Origin: Galeruca laticollis
Taxonomy: Eukaryota > Arthropoda > Insecta > Coleoptera > Chrysomelidae
Length of the DNA stretch: 64,000 nucleotides
NCBI GenBank assembly: GCA_963921935.1
Contig: OY998176.1
Location: 174,216,445-174,280,444 of the forward strand
Direction of reading: 5' to 3'
Shown here: positions 10,697 through 22,245 of the stretch, one piece after another
Layout: the number at the start of each line of letters is the position of its first letter
Position numbering within the stretch: position 1 is the stretch's first letter
Notes under the pieces: model-generated
Seen by the model: only the letters and a program-made list of their open reading frames with translations
What the model was told of the DNA's origin: nothing
Databases searched by the model: none
Position numbers and translations under genes: made by a program

Positions 10697-12082
10697 TTAA
10701 TACATATCCTCTATCTAAATTCTAAAGAAAATATTGAAATAAGGAAAAATGTGCATATTTGAATGTAATACTAGTGATACACACTGTATTATCAATAATT
10801 TTAAAGTTTCAATATACAAATAAATTTTGACATTTCAATTTCGGATGACATTAATGCAGAATATACTTTATAACAATTTGAAAACAAGAATACAGATGTC
10901 TCTGTTAGCAAAATTGCAATTATATTAAAAGAATGAAAATCTCTCTTTGTTATAGGAAAACGTAAATTCATATTTTTTTAAAAAAAAAGAATTTTTTGGT
11001 AACCAAAGGAGAGGGGAATAATTTATATAGAAAGTCGAGTTAGTTGATTTTGATATCCCCACGAGGCAACATCGAAATAATAGTTGCCTCAAATTTATTT
11101 AAAAATATCATAGTAATTTATATGAATATTATCAGATCATCAAATCCTGCATTGTAAAGCCAGTGCGTGTATAATTCGCAACGAATTGAATCGATAAAGT
11201 GCGGGTGATTTTCCGATTTCTAAATTATTAATTTAGAAAGTTGTTCCTGAATTCTAAACACGGTTCAGAATACGAACGAGTTAACCAGTACCTAGTTGCG
11301 TATTTTGACATTGATATACATCAAGTATATAATCAAACATTTTGAACTTTGATAAATTATTTAGCGAGTAGATTTATAATTATAGGTTGTCTTAATTTTA
11401 AGGTTGATAGAAAATTCTATCTTTGTTTCTGCGTTTATAATATTTTTGAAAAGTTCTAATTTTTTGTAATTTGTTATTTTATAATATATTATATAAATTT
11501 GAATTCGAATCACTCTTTGGTACTCATTTCATATTCATTTCTCATTGTATTTGATAATTTTCAGGCTATAGAAATTTTGATATAATAAGTAACATTTGGT
11601 TAATTTCCTGACAGTAAAATCATATATGTCATAAGATAATTCAATTGTCTTGTTGTAGTATATTGAACAAACAGTCACTCTAGATTTGGGATAGCGTAAT
11701 ACGTAATTTGGAAAATTCTTTAAAAATTTATAAATTTGAATTATTATTTGAAATCTTTGATCCCTCCCTGAGATAAGAGTGAGTAAGTCGATTGTGTATT
11801 GATTTATCTTTCACAATATAAAATTTAATATTCATCTGAGCCGGGCATATTAATTTGACAACTGCTGTCAAAAATATCAATAGGTTATATTCAGTGGTGA
11901 AGGCATATTCACAAGAGTGTAGTTACAATCATAAATTGTGACATCAACAAATGAAATTCATATCGTATAAAATCATAAATTGAACTATTATATAATTAAT
12001 AAAACATCGAAATATAATAATTTGTCACCCAAACGTGGGTAAATATTATGAAAGTATATAAAACATTATGATATATTATAAT
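10697..12082 (+). repeat. 5' LTR of the Gypsy element (1386 bp)
   Basis: Starts ttaatacatatcctctatct and ends tattataat directly before the primer binding site. It aligns with 17358-18909 over its whole length with scattered substitutions and small indels. It lacks a 182-base block present in the 3' LTR. The ends do not show the usual TG...CA. The element is old, because the two LTRs are visibly diverged. Confidence 0.88.
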
Positions 12083-12100
12083 TGGCGCCCAACGTGGGGC
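12083..12100 (+). promoter_or_regulatory. primer binding site complementary to tRNA-Lys(CUU) 3' end
   Basis: tggcgcccaacgtggggc immediately follows the 5' LTR. From memory of insect tRNA-Lys(CUU), whose 3' end reads GCCCCACGUUGGGCGCCA, the match is 18 of 18. This primes minus-strand cDNA synthesis. Confidence 0.85.
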
Positions 12101-12197
12101 AAAAATATATTTATCATTATTATCATAAATATGGTATTAAAATATTATAATTTGACGCAGCAAATTCATTGACTATATAAAAAATTAAGTATCGACC

Positions 12198-13554
12198 ATG
12201 GAAAGAAGAATGACATTAAGGGATGGTAAACAGGTAGGAGTGGATCTGAGGAACCAAGAGAAGAAACAAGACATAGTATGGGTGATTTTCAGGTGCAGTA
12301 CTTAGAGCAGGGAGGACAGCAATCAGAAGAAGATGCACCATTGTCAGAAGAAACAGGACAAGAGGACAAACAAGAATCAAAAGAAAAAAAGGAAATGGAC
12401 TTAATGAGTATGTTTCAAATGATGATAAAAAAAATGAATAATATGGAAAAGAACATGAGGGGAGACTTGTATAACAAATATGAAGAAAATAGGGGAGATA
12501 TGAATAATTTGAGTGGAGATTTAAATAAAAAAATGGACAAACAAGAGGAAAATATGAATAACATGAATGGAAAAATTGACAACATGTGGGAAAAAATGAA
12601 AGAGAACATGAATGATATAAAGGGGAACATGAATAATTTGGAAAAGAAAATTGAAAAGGTGAAAGAAGATATGAAGGGCCAGACTGAAAATTTACGCATG
12701 GAAATTCAAGAAGTTGGCATTAAAGTCAGGGGAGATATTAACAAGCAGGTGGTAGAAGATGTTCTAGAGCTAGGAAGATCCTAGAAGAAAATTTATCTGG
12801 AGTAATTCAAGTAGAAGTTAAGAAACAAAATGAGAATATAATTGAAAAGATACAGGTTATTAAAGTAAAAGGACAAACGAATGAAGAAGTAATGCAAATG
12901 TATGAACAAAATTTGAATAAGAAATTCAAAGACTTGAATGGAAGGATAGCAGAGCAAACAGGAACATGTATAAAAAGGAGTGAAAATATAGATAAATTAT
13001 TTAACAAGGAATTAGAGGAAATGAAAAGAAAATTACAAGAAACTGTAAATGAAATAGAAGATAATCTAAAACGGAATGGAGGTGGAATGATGCAGACTGG
13101 AAATATCGACTTTGGGGTGAAATTTGATGGAAATATAAATGTAATTCACCCAAAAGTATTTATTAAAATAATCAAAAGTAGAATGAGAGGAATAGGCGAC
13201 ATTGTAGAAAAAAAAATCATTAGTAGAGGAATGTTATCTGGACATGATTTATTGTGGTTTTGCAATAAAGAGGAACAAATACCTGATGTCGAAGAATTTG
13301 AAAAACAATTTTCAAAATATTTTTGGGGGGAAATTCAACTGGCGAATTCCAGAGAAAAACTATATTTTGGGAAATTTGATTATAATCAGAGCAAAAATTT
13401 CAATGCTTATGCAATGAAAATGTATAACAACGCACAGTATTTGGAGCCAAGCATGCGAGAAGAAGAAATGGTTTCATATATTCCCAGACATTTCGACCAA
13501 CAAGTATCTGAAACTATTGGGATACAAAATATCAAGACGATGGAAAGTTTATAA
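12198..13554 (+). pseudogene. Gypsy gag (matrix/capsid region), frameshifted
   Basis: An ATG at 12198 opens MERRMTLRDGKQVGVDLRNQ. A frameshift before about 12278 moves into a frame rich in Met, Asn, Glu and Lys with repeated MNNMEKNM, MNNLSGDL and ENMNNMNG heptad-like strings (a long coiled coil). A stop at 12782 breaks the frame. The capsid-like part follows at 12892-13554, with EKQFSKYFWGEIQLANSREK and FNAYAMKMYNNAQYLEP, typical of gag proteins of this group. Gag would form the particle in the cytoplasm. The unusually low-complexity coiled coil is a feature of this family copy and does not come from decay. Confidence 0.7.
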
Positions 13555-13585
13555 AATTATTTACTCAGATTCGAAAGAAGTCACG

Positions 13586-14096
13586 ATTAAAAAAAAATGA
13601 AATTAAAAATTCTAATGGAATAAGGGGGAATGGAGATGGACATTACAGAAGAGATATGAGTAATACATATGAAAATAGAAACTATGGAAACAGGGATTTT
13701 GATAATCGAAGAAATGATAGATATACAGACAGGAATTTTAGAAATGAAAATAGAAATTACAGAAATGAAGACCGAGGATATGGGAATGGCAATAGAAACA
13801 ACGATAATAGGTACTTTGAGAATAAAAGAGATCCTTGAAATTTGGACAGAAGAAATTGTAATGAAGACAGAGTTGAAAATTGGAGACAGGATAGATGGAT
13901 AGGAACAAATAATTACCATGATCGAATAAATGATGATAGAAGAAATAGTATCCAAGAAAACCATAAAAGAGACTATGATAGAAGACATCAAGAAATAGAA
14001 GACAGAAGACTAGTAAACATAATACAAGAGCAAGAAAGAGATGATGAGCACAGTCAAACTGTGAAAAAATTTTTACATAAACCGCTTTCACGTACA
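13586..14096 (+). pseudogene. Asn/Arg-rich nucleocapsid-like end of gag
   Basis: Degenerate repeats such as NTYENRNYGNRDFDNRRNDR and NRNYRNEDRGYGNGNRN run over about 60 codons. A second frame (13842-14099) continues Arg/Asp-rich. No CCHC zinc knuckle is seen; the basic Asn/Arg repeat may replace it as the RNA-binding region, which is inference. The same repeat occurs at 21623-21820. Confidence 0.55.
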
Positions 14097-14204
14097 TAAT
14101 ATTATTTTCTCTAAGTACGAACATCCAAGAGAATTTCTTGATATTGGGGAAATGCATGACAATTTCTGTTTAATATTCATTAAAGGTAAAATACAAATAT
14201 AGGA

Positions 14205-14588
14205 TGTAAAATTCTGATAGATACAGGATCAGAAGTAACGTTGATAAGTGAAAGGATTATAGACAAGTGCAAGAAATATAATATTATGGTGGTCAATACA
14301 AACAAATTATCACTAGTGGGAGCGAATAATGAAAAACTATATGATACAAGTAAAATGATAATTGGAGAATTACAATTAGGAAACAATTTGTTTAAAGTAC
14401 AAATGTTGGTCGTAAAGAATTTAAGTTATGATATAGTATTAGGATCTGACGAATTAGATAATCACAAAATGATTATTAATTATAAAGAAAAGTTGGTGAA
14501 TTGTAAAGGAGAAGATATTGATTTCCCCAAAACAAGAAACAAACAAATTAGAAGAAGATACATTTTATGTAATGAATCAAATCAATGA
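14205..14588 (+). pseudogene. Gypsy aspartic protease
   Basis: The motif LIDTGSEVTLIS (14208 on) is the retroviral-type protease active site (D-T/S-G). It is followed by a LSLVGANNEKLYDTSK flap region and YDIVLGSDELDNHKM near the C terminus, the I.LG.D pattern of these proteases. The active-site residues are intact, but the upstream gag-pol reading frame is interrupted. It overlaps the start of the reverse transcriptase frame at 14518. Confidence 0.8.
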
Positions 14589-16128
14589 AGAACATAGAAT
14601 AGATTTAAATTTGTGTAAACAAAAATATGTGAAAACAGTAATGGAATTGATAAGACAATACAACAGATTATTCAATGAAGAGGTACAAGTAGCAAGGAAA
14701 TATACACATGAACTTGAAATGAACAAAGATATATCGAATTTCAAAGTAAGGATATATCCAATTCCATATAAATTGAAGGATGAAGTATACCATGAATTAG
14801 AGAATATGTTAAAAGATGGAATAATAGAAATATCAAATTCACCATATATTAATGCAGTTACGTAAGTACGAAAAAAATCTTAATAAATAAGAATATGTTT
14901 AGATGCAAGAAATATCAATAGCTACACAAAGAAACAATACGAAAGTCCTATGAATATCGATAGTATATTTGGTAGAATTACTAATGCAAAGATATTTGCG
15001 AGATTAGATCTGAAACATAGTTTTTGGTTAATTCCTTTAGAAAAAGAAAGTCGAAAATATACTGCATTTATGATAGATGGAGTGGTATATCAATTCTGTG
15101 TGGTACCTTTCGGATTACAGAGCTCCTGTGCAGCTTTAGTATGAACACTCCATACCATTTCAAATAGATATGAAAATTTTATACTTCATTATATAGATGA
15201 TATCCTTATATATTCGGAAAATGAAGAAAAACATAAAGAACATTTTAATATTATTTTTGAAAAACTAGAAATTGCTGGATTAAAATTAAACATCTAAAAA
15301 CGTAAATTTTATCAAGAAGAAATAAATTATTTGGGATATGTTTTGAATACTAAAGAAGTTTCTATGGATCCTGATCGAATTAAAACAATTTTAGAATATA
15401 AACAACCAACAAATTTGAAAAGAGGGTTTTTAGCAATTTTAAATTATTTCAAACGATTAATACCAGATCTAAGTAGAAAAGAAATACCATTAATTGAATT
15501 ATTAAAAAAAGGTGTAAAATGGCAGTGGAATGATGAACGAGAAAAAGCATTTAGAGAACTAAAAGAAGATTTTACGAATAATCTCAAGGTATATCACCCA
15601 CAGTATGATGAACAATTTATTTTGAGAACAGATGCATCAGCTGATCGTTTTGCTGGAATACTGATACAAGAACAGGAAAAAGGAGAAGTACCTATTAGTT
15701 TCATATCTAGGGTTACTAAAATACATGAAAGGAAATATTCAGTAACAGACCTTGAAATGGCAAGTGTGATATTTTGTATTACTAAATTGAGATTCTTTTT
15801 ATTAGAAGCTTAATTCATTATAGAAACTAATCATTCAGCGTTGACAGCTATGCTTAAAAATAGATATGCGAATAATAGAATACATCGCTGGATTTTATTA
15901 TTACAAGAATATGATTTCGAAATAAAATACATTCCTGGAAAACAGAATATTGTTGCAGATGCTTCAAGTAGAGAGACAGAAACCACATTTGAACAGAGGA
16001 AGTATAAAATAGGTATAAATAGAATGCTAAAAGAGGAAGGATTATATTCATTGGATAAAATTAGGAAAGATCAACAAAATTTAGAATCAAATTATAAGAA
16101 TAATGCTATTAATATAGAGGAAATATAG
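14518..16128 (+). pseudogene. Gypsy reverse transcriptase and RNase H
   Basis: Fragments in order: RIYPIPYKLKDEVYHELE and GIIEISNSPYINAVT (fingers), ARLDLKHSFWLIPLEKES and VVPFGLQSS (palm), HYIDDILIYSENEEKH with the catalytic YIDD at about 15189-15200, then the thumb with KRGFLAILNYFKRLIPDLS. RNase H follows: LRTDASADRFAGILIQEQ, RKYSVTDLEMASVIFCITKL and TNHSALTAMLKN. The usual ADALSR ending reads ADASSRE. Stops at about 14863, 15142, 15297 and 15811 split it. The catalytic residues themselves are preserved, so disabling came from frame damage. Confidence 0.9.
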
Positions 16129-17221
16129 TATAAATGTTTGGAAGATAGAGAAGTATTCGTAATTACACAAGATTATGCAAAGGAAATTTTGAAAAATTTA
16201 CATGAAGAATATGGACATGCTGGGAATAGGTAGTTATGGATGCTTTTTAGAGAAAACTATATAACAAAAAAGGATTTAGCAATTGCCAAAAATATATGTA
16301 AAGTATGTGCCATATGTCAACTAGCAAAAGAAAAAAATTATCGCCATAAAAATTTGGCAAAATCAATAGTTGCACAGAAGCCATTACAAATTGTTGCTAT
16401 AGATTTCATAAGCAATTTGATACCGAGCATACAAAAGAATAAACAAATATTTGTTATCACAGATATTTTCACAAAATTTGTTAAAGTTTACCCATGCAAA
16501 AACTGTGATAGAGTTTTTAAAAATGTACATTGAAAAATATGGAACGCCAAAAACAATAATTTTAGATCAAGCCACTTATTTTGAAAGTGAAAAACTAGCC
16601 AAGTTCAGTCAAAATCAAGAAATTAAGTTGAACATTATAAGCTTCAGGAAACCATCGTCAAATCCAGCTAAAAGATACATTAAAGAAATAAACAAGTACT
16701 TACGAATTCTATGTAATCAGGATCATTGTCAATGGGAAAATAATTTAAATCACGTAGAAAGATTCATTAACCAAATACCTCATGGTATTACAAATGAATG
16801 CCCAGAATATTTATTTACAGGCAAAATAGCCCAAAGAAATTGAGTAGTTAATCAAAAATTGGAAATGGAAGATGTTTTGAATAATGTGAATAAAAGACTT
16901 CAGAAGCAAGCTAAAAAATATATTAAAAGGATGAACCAAAAAAATAAAAAGAAGACTGTTTTTGAAAAAGGAGAATTGGTGATTGTAAGATCATTGCAGG
17001 TTGCAAAAAGATCAGAGAATAGTTGCGCAAAATTATTGCTACCATTTGAGGGACCCTATGTGGTAGGTAACGAAGGAGCACAAAATAGTTACCAATTATT
17101 AGACCCCAGTACCGGAAATGAAAGAGGAGTTTTTAACATAGAACAGGTATATAAATATTATACATTACTTGGAACAAATGATATTATGTTACGTGAAATT
17201 CTAATAGATATAGTAGATTAA
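16129..17221 (+). pseudogene. Gypsy integrase
   Basis: A zinc-binding HHCC domain is seen: the first His pair in HEEYGHAGN, the Cys pair in CKVCAICQLAK. Core residues follow: VAIDFISNLIP (first Asp), TIILDQATYFES (second Asp) and RYIKEINKYLRIL (Glu). The C-terminal part has FEKGELVIVRSLQVAKRSE and LLPFEGPYVV, the GPY/F module of Gypsy integrases. Stops lie at 16126, 16231 and 16843, and a frameshift near 16500. It would insert the cDNA into nuclear DNA. Confidence 0.88.
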
Positions 17222-17350
17222 TAAGTTTTTATAGGAATTAGGAATAATAGTTTACTACGTTTGAAGATAATTTTTTTAGCGATATGTTCATAATTATTTG
17301 AAAGATAAATTATAATTATATACAAGAATCGATTTATCATTCTTTTATTA

Positions 17351-17357
17351 GGGGGAT
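17351..17357 (+). promoter_or_regulatory. polypurine tract before the 3' LTR
   Basis: The purine run gggggat (preceded by atta) abuts the 3' LTR start. It is short, but it is in the right place for plus-strand priming. Confidence 0.55.
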
Positions 17358-18901
17358 TTAATACATATCCTCTATCTAAATTCTAAAGAAAGTATTGAAA
17401 TAAGGAGAAATGTGCATATTTGGATGTAATACTAGTGATTATCAATACTTTTGAAGTTTCAATATACAAATAAATTTTGACATTTCAATTTCGGATGACA
17501 TTAATGCAGAATATAATTTATAGCGATTTGAAAACAAGAATACAGACGTCTCTGTTAGCAAAATTGCAATTATATTAAGAGAATGGAAATCTCTCTTTGT
17601 TATAGGAAAACGTGAATTTATATTTTTTTTCAAAAATTGAATTTTTTGGTAACCAAAGAGAGGAGAATTATTGATATAGAAAGTTGAGTTATTTGATTTT
17701 GATATCCCCACGAGGCAACATCGAAATAAGAGTTGCCTCAAATTTATTTAAAAATATCATAGTAATTTATATGAATATTATCAAATCATCAAATCCTGCA
17801 TTGTAAAGCCAGTGCGTGTATAATTCGCAACGAATTGCATCGATAAAATGCGGGTGATTTTCCGATTTCTAAATCATTAATTTAGAAAATTGTTCCTGAA
17901 TTCTAAATACGGTTTAGAATACGAACGAGTTAACCAGTACCTAGTTGGTGAGTCCTGTCCAGTTTATTTACATTATTTCTCGAGAATTAATAGGCCATTA
18001 TTGAAAATATTTCAAAATTAGATGCATCTTATGGTAATAAATTCGATTGAAATTACAGTAACGTTACTCAAATGAAATTCAACGTCAAGCGAAGATAATC
18101 TTGAAATAGACAATTTAAACGTAAATTTGCATATTTTGACATTGATATACATCAAGTATATAATCAAACATTTTGAACTTTGATAAATTATCAAGCGAGT
18201 AGATTTATAATTATAGGTTGTCTTAATTTTAAGGTTGATAGAAAATTCTATCTTTGTTTCTGCGTTTATAATATTTTTGAAAAGTTCTAATTTTTTGTAA
18301 TTTGTTATTTGATAATATTTATATAAATTTGAATTCCAATCACTCTTTGGTACTCATTTCATATTCATTTCTCATTGTATTTGATAATTTTCAGGCTATA
18401 GAAATTTTGATATAATAAGTGACATTTGGTTAATTTTCTGACAGTAAAATCATATATGTCATAAGATAATTTAATTGTCTTGTAGTATATTGAACAAACA
18501 GTTACTCTCGATTTGGAATAGCGTAATACGTAATTTGAAAAATTCTTTAAAAATTTATAAATTTGAATTATTATTTGAAATCTTTGATCCCTCCCTGAGA
18601 TAAGAGTGAGTAAGTCGATTGTGTATTGATTTATCTTTCACAATATAAAATTTAATATTCCTCTGAGCCGGGCATATTAATTTGACAACTGCTGTCAAAA
18701 AATTCAATAGGTTATATTCAGTGGTAAAGGCATATTCACAAGAGTGTAGTCACAATCATAAATTGTGACATCAACAAATAAAATTCATATCGTATAAATT
18801 CATAAATTAAACTATTAAATAATTTTTAAAACATCGAAATATAATAATTTGTCACCCAAACGTGGGCAAATATTATTAAAGAATATATAACATTATAATA
18901 T

Positions 18902-18909
<8 letters not shown>
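17358..18909 (+). repeat. 3' LTR of the Gypsy element (1552 bp)
   Basis: Aligns with 10697-12082 but contains an extra 182 bases at 17948-18129, after cctagttg. The missing block in the 5' copy is flanked by short ttg strings, which fits a deletion between microhomologies. The LTR ends in the (TA)n run, so the exact end is uncertain by a few bases. Confidence 0.88.
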
Positions 18910-18950
<41 letters not shown>

Positions 18951-19168
18951 GTATGTATATATATATATATATATATATATGTATTTATTCATACCGGTAT
19001 CTATTGTGCGTCTGCAGAAGGAAATGTATTTGTGCGTCCACTCGAAAGACTAAATTTTTAAATATTTTGGTTGTGTATATTTACTCTTTTGTGCACCTAG
19101 TCTATATATATACAAAATTTTATGCATTTTTGACATTCCAAATTACTTCTTACTCCTCCTAGCCATAA

Positions 19169-19239
<71 letters not shown>

Positions 19240-19264
19240 AACGAGGTTTTCGTTACTAAGAGGT
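18907..19264. repeat. (TA)n runs at 18907-18980 and 19170-19237
   Basis: Two TA microsatellites separated by about 190 bases with no gene. The Gypsy element probably inserted into this simple-repeat region, as TA-rich DNA also flanks its 5' side. Confidence 0.9.
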
Positions 19265-19480
19265 TATTTTGTGTCACCGAGTGTATTTTCTGTCACTGAG
19301 TATATTTTTAATTTTATATGATATATTACCCGTTAGGTATTCTGACCTCCGTATAAAAATTATTTCATAGGTTATGGTACCGAGTATATATTTGATTTAT
19401 ACTATGTATCACCCGTCACATACTCGTTTCATTGTATTTAAATCATTCAATAGTTTAGGCGCCGAGTATATTTAAATTTA

Positions 19481-19546
<66 letters not shown>

Positions 19547-19790
19547 TTTATATTACGTATCCCCATTATATAGTCTTTTCCCTTGAATACAAAACCATTT
19601 TTAGTTTATGCCGCCGACTGTATTTTCATTTGATAGTTTATGTCACCGAGTATATATTAAATTTATATTATGTATCACCCATCACATATTTGTTTCTTTG
19701 TTTATGAAGTATTTAATAGTTTATGCGCCGAATATATTTTCATGTTATAGTTTATGTCGACGAGTATATATAATCATTTGTACATTGACT
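19265..19790. repeat. degenerate minisatellite with accgagtatat motif, split by a (TA)n run
   Basis: The phrase gtcaccgagtatatatt or variants occurs at about 19273, 19293, 19376, 19458, 19608, 19644, 19721 and 19754. It is often followed by attatgtatcacccgtcacat. Spacing varies because of indels and the (TA)n run at 19484-19543. No gene is seen. Confidence 0.7.
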
Positions 19791-19984
19791 TATAAGTATT
19801 GTGAAGTAATTGCAAACCTCCGTGAACATTTTATTTTATCCCCTGGTTTCGGGGTAGAAACAATTGTTGTAACAGGTTAATAGCTATTCAAAATTCTGAT
19901 ATTTTTATTTCCTTCCTAGTTGCGATAGAAAAATCATTTTTCCTGGGTAAAGTATTCATTTTCGATTTTAAAACCCAACATTTG

Positions 19985-20460
19985 AATGTACTGGTCTCCC
20001 CACTGCAACGAGGTAGATATTGGTAGAAGCGCGCAGGTCGAGAGGGAGGTGGAACCGTAAGGTTGGAAGGCAGAGAGATTTTGAAATCGAACAGATAGTA
20101 CCGAAGTGCCAGCCGACCGAAACAGAAGCGAAAATTGTGCATCGTCCGCCGTAAATTGCTTAGCTTTTTTGCCGATTTTTCTTATTGAGTTTTTTTCCGC
20201 GCTGTCAGAAATATTTTCTTGATAACTTCGTTGCTGTGAAGGTAAGAACTTTTCAGTAATTAAAATCCGAAAACTAAATGGTCTTTTCCATTTTAAATTG
20301 AGAATATTCACGTAGTTGATTCTAGTTTTAAATTCTCGATAATTTAGTCGCTGTAAAGGTAAGAGTTCTAGAAATAATTAATCCGAAAATATGTGGTCTC
20401 TTCAATTATCACTTCAAAATATTTATGTAGTTGATTTTCATTTTAAAATAAGTTGAAATA
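19985..20460. other. GC-richer block followed by duplicated splice-donor-like sequence
   Basis: Bases 19985-20150 are clearly richer in G+C than their surroundings. They run into cttcgttgctgtgaag|gtaagaact (donor-like, GT at 20242). About 117 bases later a second copy reads tagtcgctgtaaag|gtaagag (GT at 20359). This could be the first exon and intron start of a lost gene or of an LTR element. The 125-residue minus-strand ORF across it shows no recognisable motif. No function is assigned. Confidence 0.35.
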
Positions 20461-20499
20461 TCTTTTACATTGGAGTGTAGTAAACCATTTATATATCGC

Positions 20500-21400
20500 A
20501 TCTGATTTAATACCTTTCCCGATTTTCCTTTTTCGTAGGTTTCTTGATATTAGTTTCGTTCTCTAATACATTTTTCTCCGATTTCACAAGGAAAATTCCT
20601 GATTGAAATATCCGTTTGCGCCAGGCATACATAAACGCTAGGGCTCCCGGATATTGCAAATCTCGAGTTCCCAGTTGCAATACTTTTCCCGAGTTCCTTT
20701 CAGTGAGTTTGGTTGATATTCGTCCCGTTATTTTTAATATCTTTTTCTTCAATTGGTAGGGACAATTTCTGATTGAAATAACTGTTTGCGCCAGGCATAC
20801 ATAAACGCTAGTGCTCCCGGATATTTTAAATCTAGAATTCTCAGTTTCAATACCTTTCCCGAGTTTTCTTTCAGTGAGTTTTGTTAATATTAGTTCCGTT
20901 CTTTGATACATTTTTCTTCGATTTTGCAAGGAAAGTTCCTGATTGAAATATCCGTTTGCGCCAGGCATACATAAACGCTAGGGCTCCCGGATATTTTGAA
21001 TCTCGAGTTCCCAGTTGCAATACTTTTCCCGAGTTTCCTTTTAGTGAGTTTGGTTGATATTCGTCCCGTTCTTTTAATACCTTTTCCTTCAATTGGTAGG
21101 GACAATTCCTGATTGAAATATCCGTTTGCGACAGGCATACATAAACGCTACGGCTCCCGGATATTTTGAATCTAGAATTCCCAGTTTCAATACCCTTCCC
21201 GAATCATCTTTTAAATTTAGAATTCCCGTTCTTTGATAACTTTTCCGATTTTAGGGAGAATCTTGATTGATTCTAGAATCCCCCGTTTTCATTACCTTTC
21301 CCGAATTTTCTTTTAGTGGGTTTTCTTGATACTAGTTCCGTCCTTTGATACCCTTCTCGATTTTGTTCAAATTTTAGTGAGTTATTGACAATTTAAGTCT
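20500..21400. repeat. 170-bp satellite B with dimeric (340-bp) higher-order pattern
   Basis: The core tttgcgccaggcatacataa occurs at 20615, 20785, 20955 and (gcgaca variant) 21125, exactly 170 bases apart. Units 1 and 3 share caaggaaa.ttcctg and ctcgagttcccagttgc. Units 2 and 4 share ggtagggacaatt.ctg and ctagaattc.cagtttc. Thus units two apart are more alike than neighbours, giving a 340-base dimer. Decayed units continue to about 21400. Minus-strand ORFs through the array are by-products: 170 is not a multiple of three, so each unit is read in a new frame. Confidence 0.88.
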
Positions 21401-21622
21401 AGAGCCACGATCTCTAGTATTGTTTTTCCGATCTGATAGTTTTGTTTTAGTAACGCCTGACCCGTTCGTTGCATAAGAGTTTATCAAATATTTGAATGAA
21501 TAGACCACCAAACAGAATAGTTTTGCTTGCTTTTTACCGCTTCTTTTATTTGCATGTACGCTATTTTATGATTATAAACCACTCTCGCTTATGTCCTGCC
21601 TGCCTTAGACGTTGAAAAAGTT

Positions 21623-21832
21623 ATGAATAAGGTGAATTACAGAAGTGAAATACATAATACATATGAAAATAGAAATTATAGGAACTGGGAGTTTGATAAT
21701 AGAGGATATTATAGACATGTAGATAGGAATTTTGGAAATGAAAATAGAAATCACAGAAATGGAGAACGAAAATTTGGAAAAAGAGATAATAAAAATGATG
21801 TAATATCAAGAGAAAATTGAGAAATAGATATT
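21623..21832 (+). pseudogene. fragment of Gypsy gag Asn/Arg-rich region
   Basis: Reads NTYENRNYRNWEFDNRGYYR and NFGNENRNHRNGERKFGK, clearly homologous to 13656-13838 of the Gypsy element at 10.7-18.9 kb. It shows a second, separately inserted copy of the same family, mostly deleted. The sequence at 23560-23640 (gagataagag...agccgg.gaatatt..gac) resembles a diverged piece of that LTR, so a larger old copy may once have spanned 21.6-24 kb. Confidence 0.65.
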
Positions 21833-22245
21833 GTAAAATTAATAGTGTTGTGTTGGGACTCAGATATTGTATAGTACAAATAAATTAGTAGTTATTTTGA
21901 AAATAATTATATACACTTTGGAATTAAATCGAATTTATAAGAGTATGAGAAAACTCGATCAAATATTCTTTTACAAGAGGCATTTAATATAGTTCTGTTA
22001 TTTGAAGTTTGAAAAAAATCATATATTTTATATATGAGATTCAATACTTCTGAAATATTCAATATTGTATAAGAGATTCAATACTTTTGACATACCCAGT
22101 ATATGCCAAATTTGAATTGATTTAGTTTCTTATGACATTTCACACATAATATGATATATACTAGATTAGATTTTAAAGGGGTTACAATGCACTGAAACCT
22201 AAGGTTTATTGTGTCCTTTCCCTATCAGAGCTGTTCTCGCTACTA

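Larger units (their letters stand above)
10697..18909 (+). mobile_element. full-length degenerate Gypsy (Ty3) LTR retrotransposon, about 8.2 kb
   Basis: Two LTRs flank gag, protease, reverse transcriptase, RNase H and integrase in Ty3/Gypsy order. A primer binding site follows the 5' LTR and a purine tract (aggggga) precedes the 3' LTR. The element lies in AT-dinucleotide DNA on both sides, so a target duplication cannot be told from the simple repeat. No envelope-like ORF is seen after integrase. Many stops and frameshifts make it dead. A related gag piece lies at 21623-21820. Confidence 0.9.

Noticed and set aside
12415..12699. 94-codon hydrophobic minus-strand ORF
   Set aside because: Antisense of the Met/Asn/Lys coiled-coil gag; the hydrophobicity arises from complementing Lys and Asn codons.
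13587..13991. 134-codon minus-strand ORF rich in Ile, Ser and Val
   Set aside because: It is the antisense shadow of the Asn/Arg-rich gag repeat.
17948..18129. Extra block in the 3' LTR as a spliced-out intron in the 5' LTR
   Set aside because: It begins with a donor-like gtgagt, but its end (gtaaatttg) has no AG acceptor, so splicing does not explain the absence.
20507..21138. Minus-strand ORFs with repeated YAWRKRIFQSG-like strings
   Set aside because: They run through the 170-bp satellite; the unit is not a multiple of three, so the apparent repeats appear in shifting frames.
20500..21400. CRISPR array (regular repeats)
   Set aside because: The repeated parts make up the whole 170-base unit with no unique spacers, and the DNA is eukaryotic.
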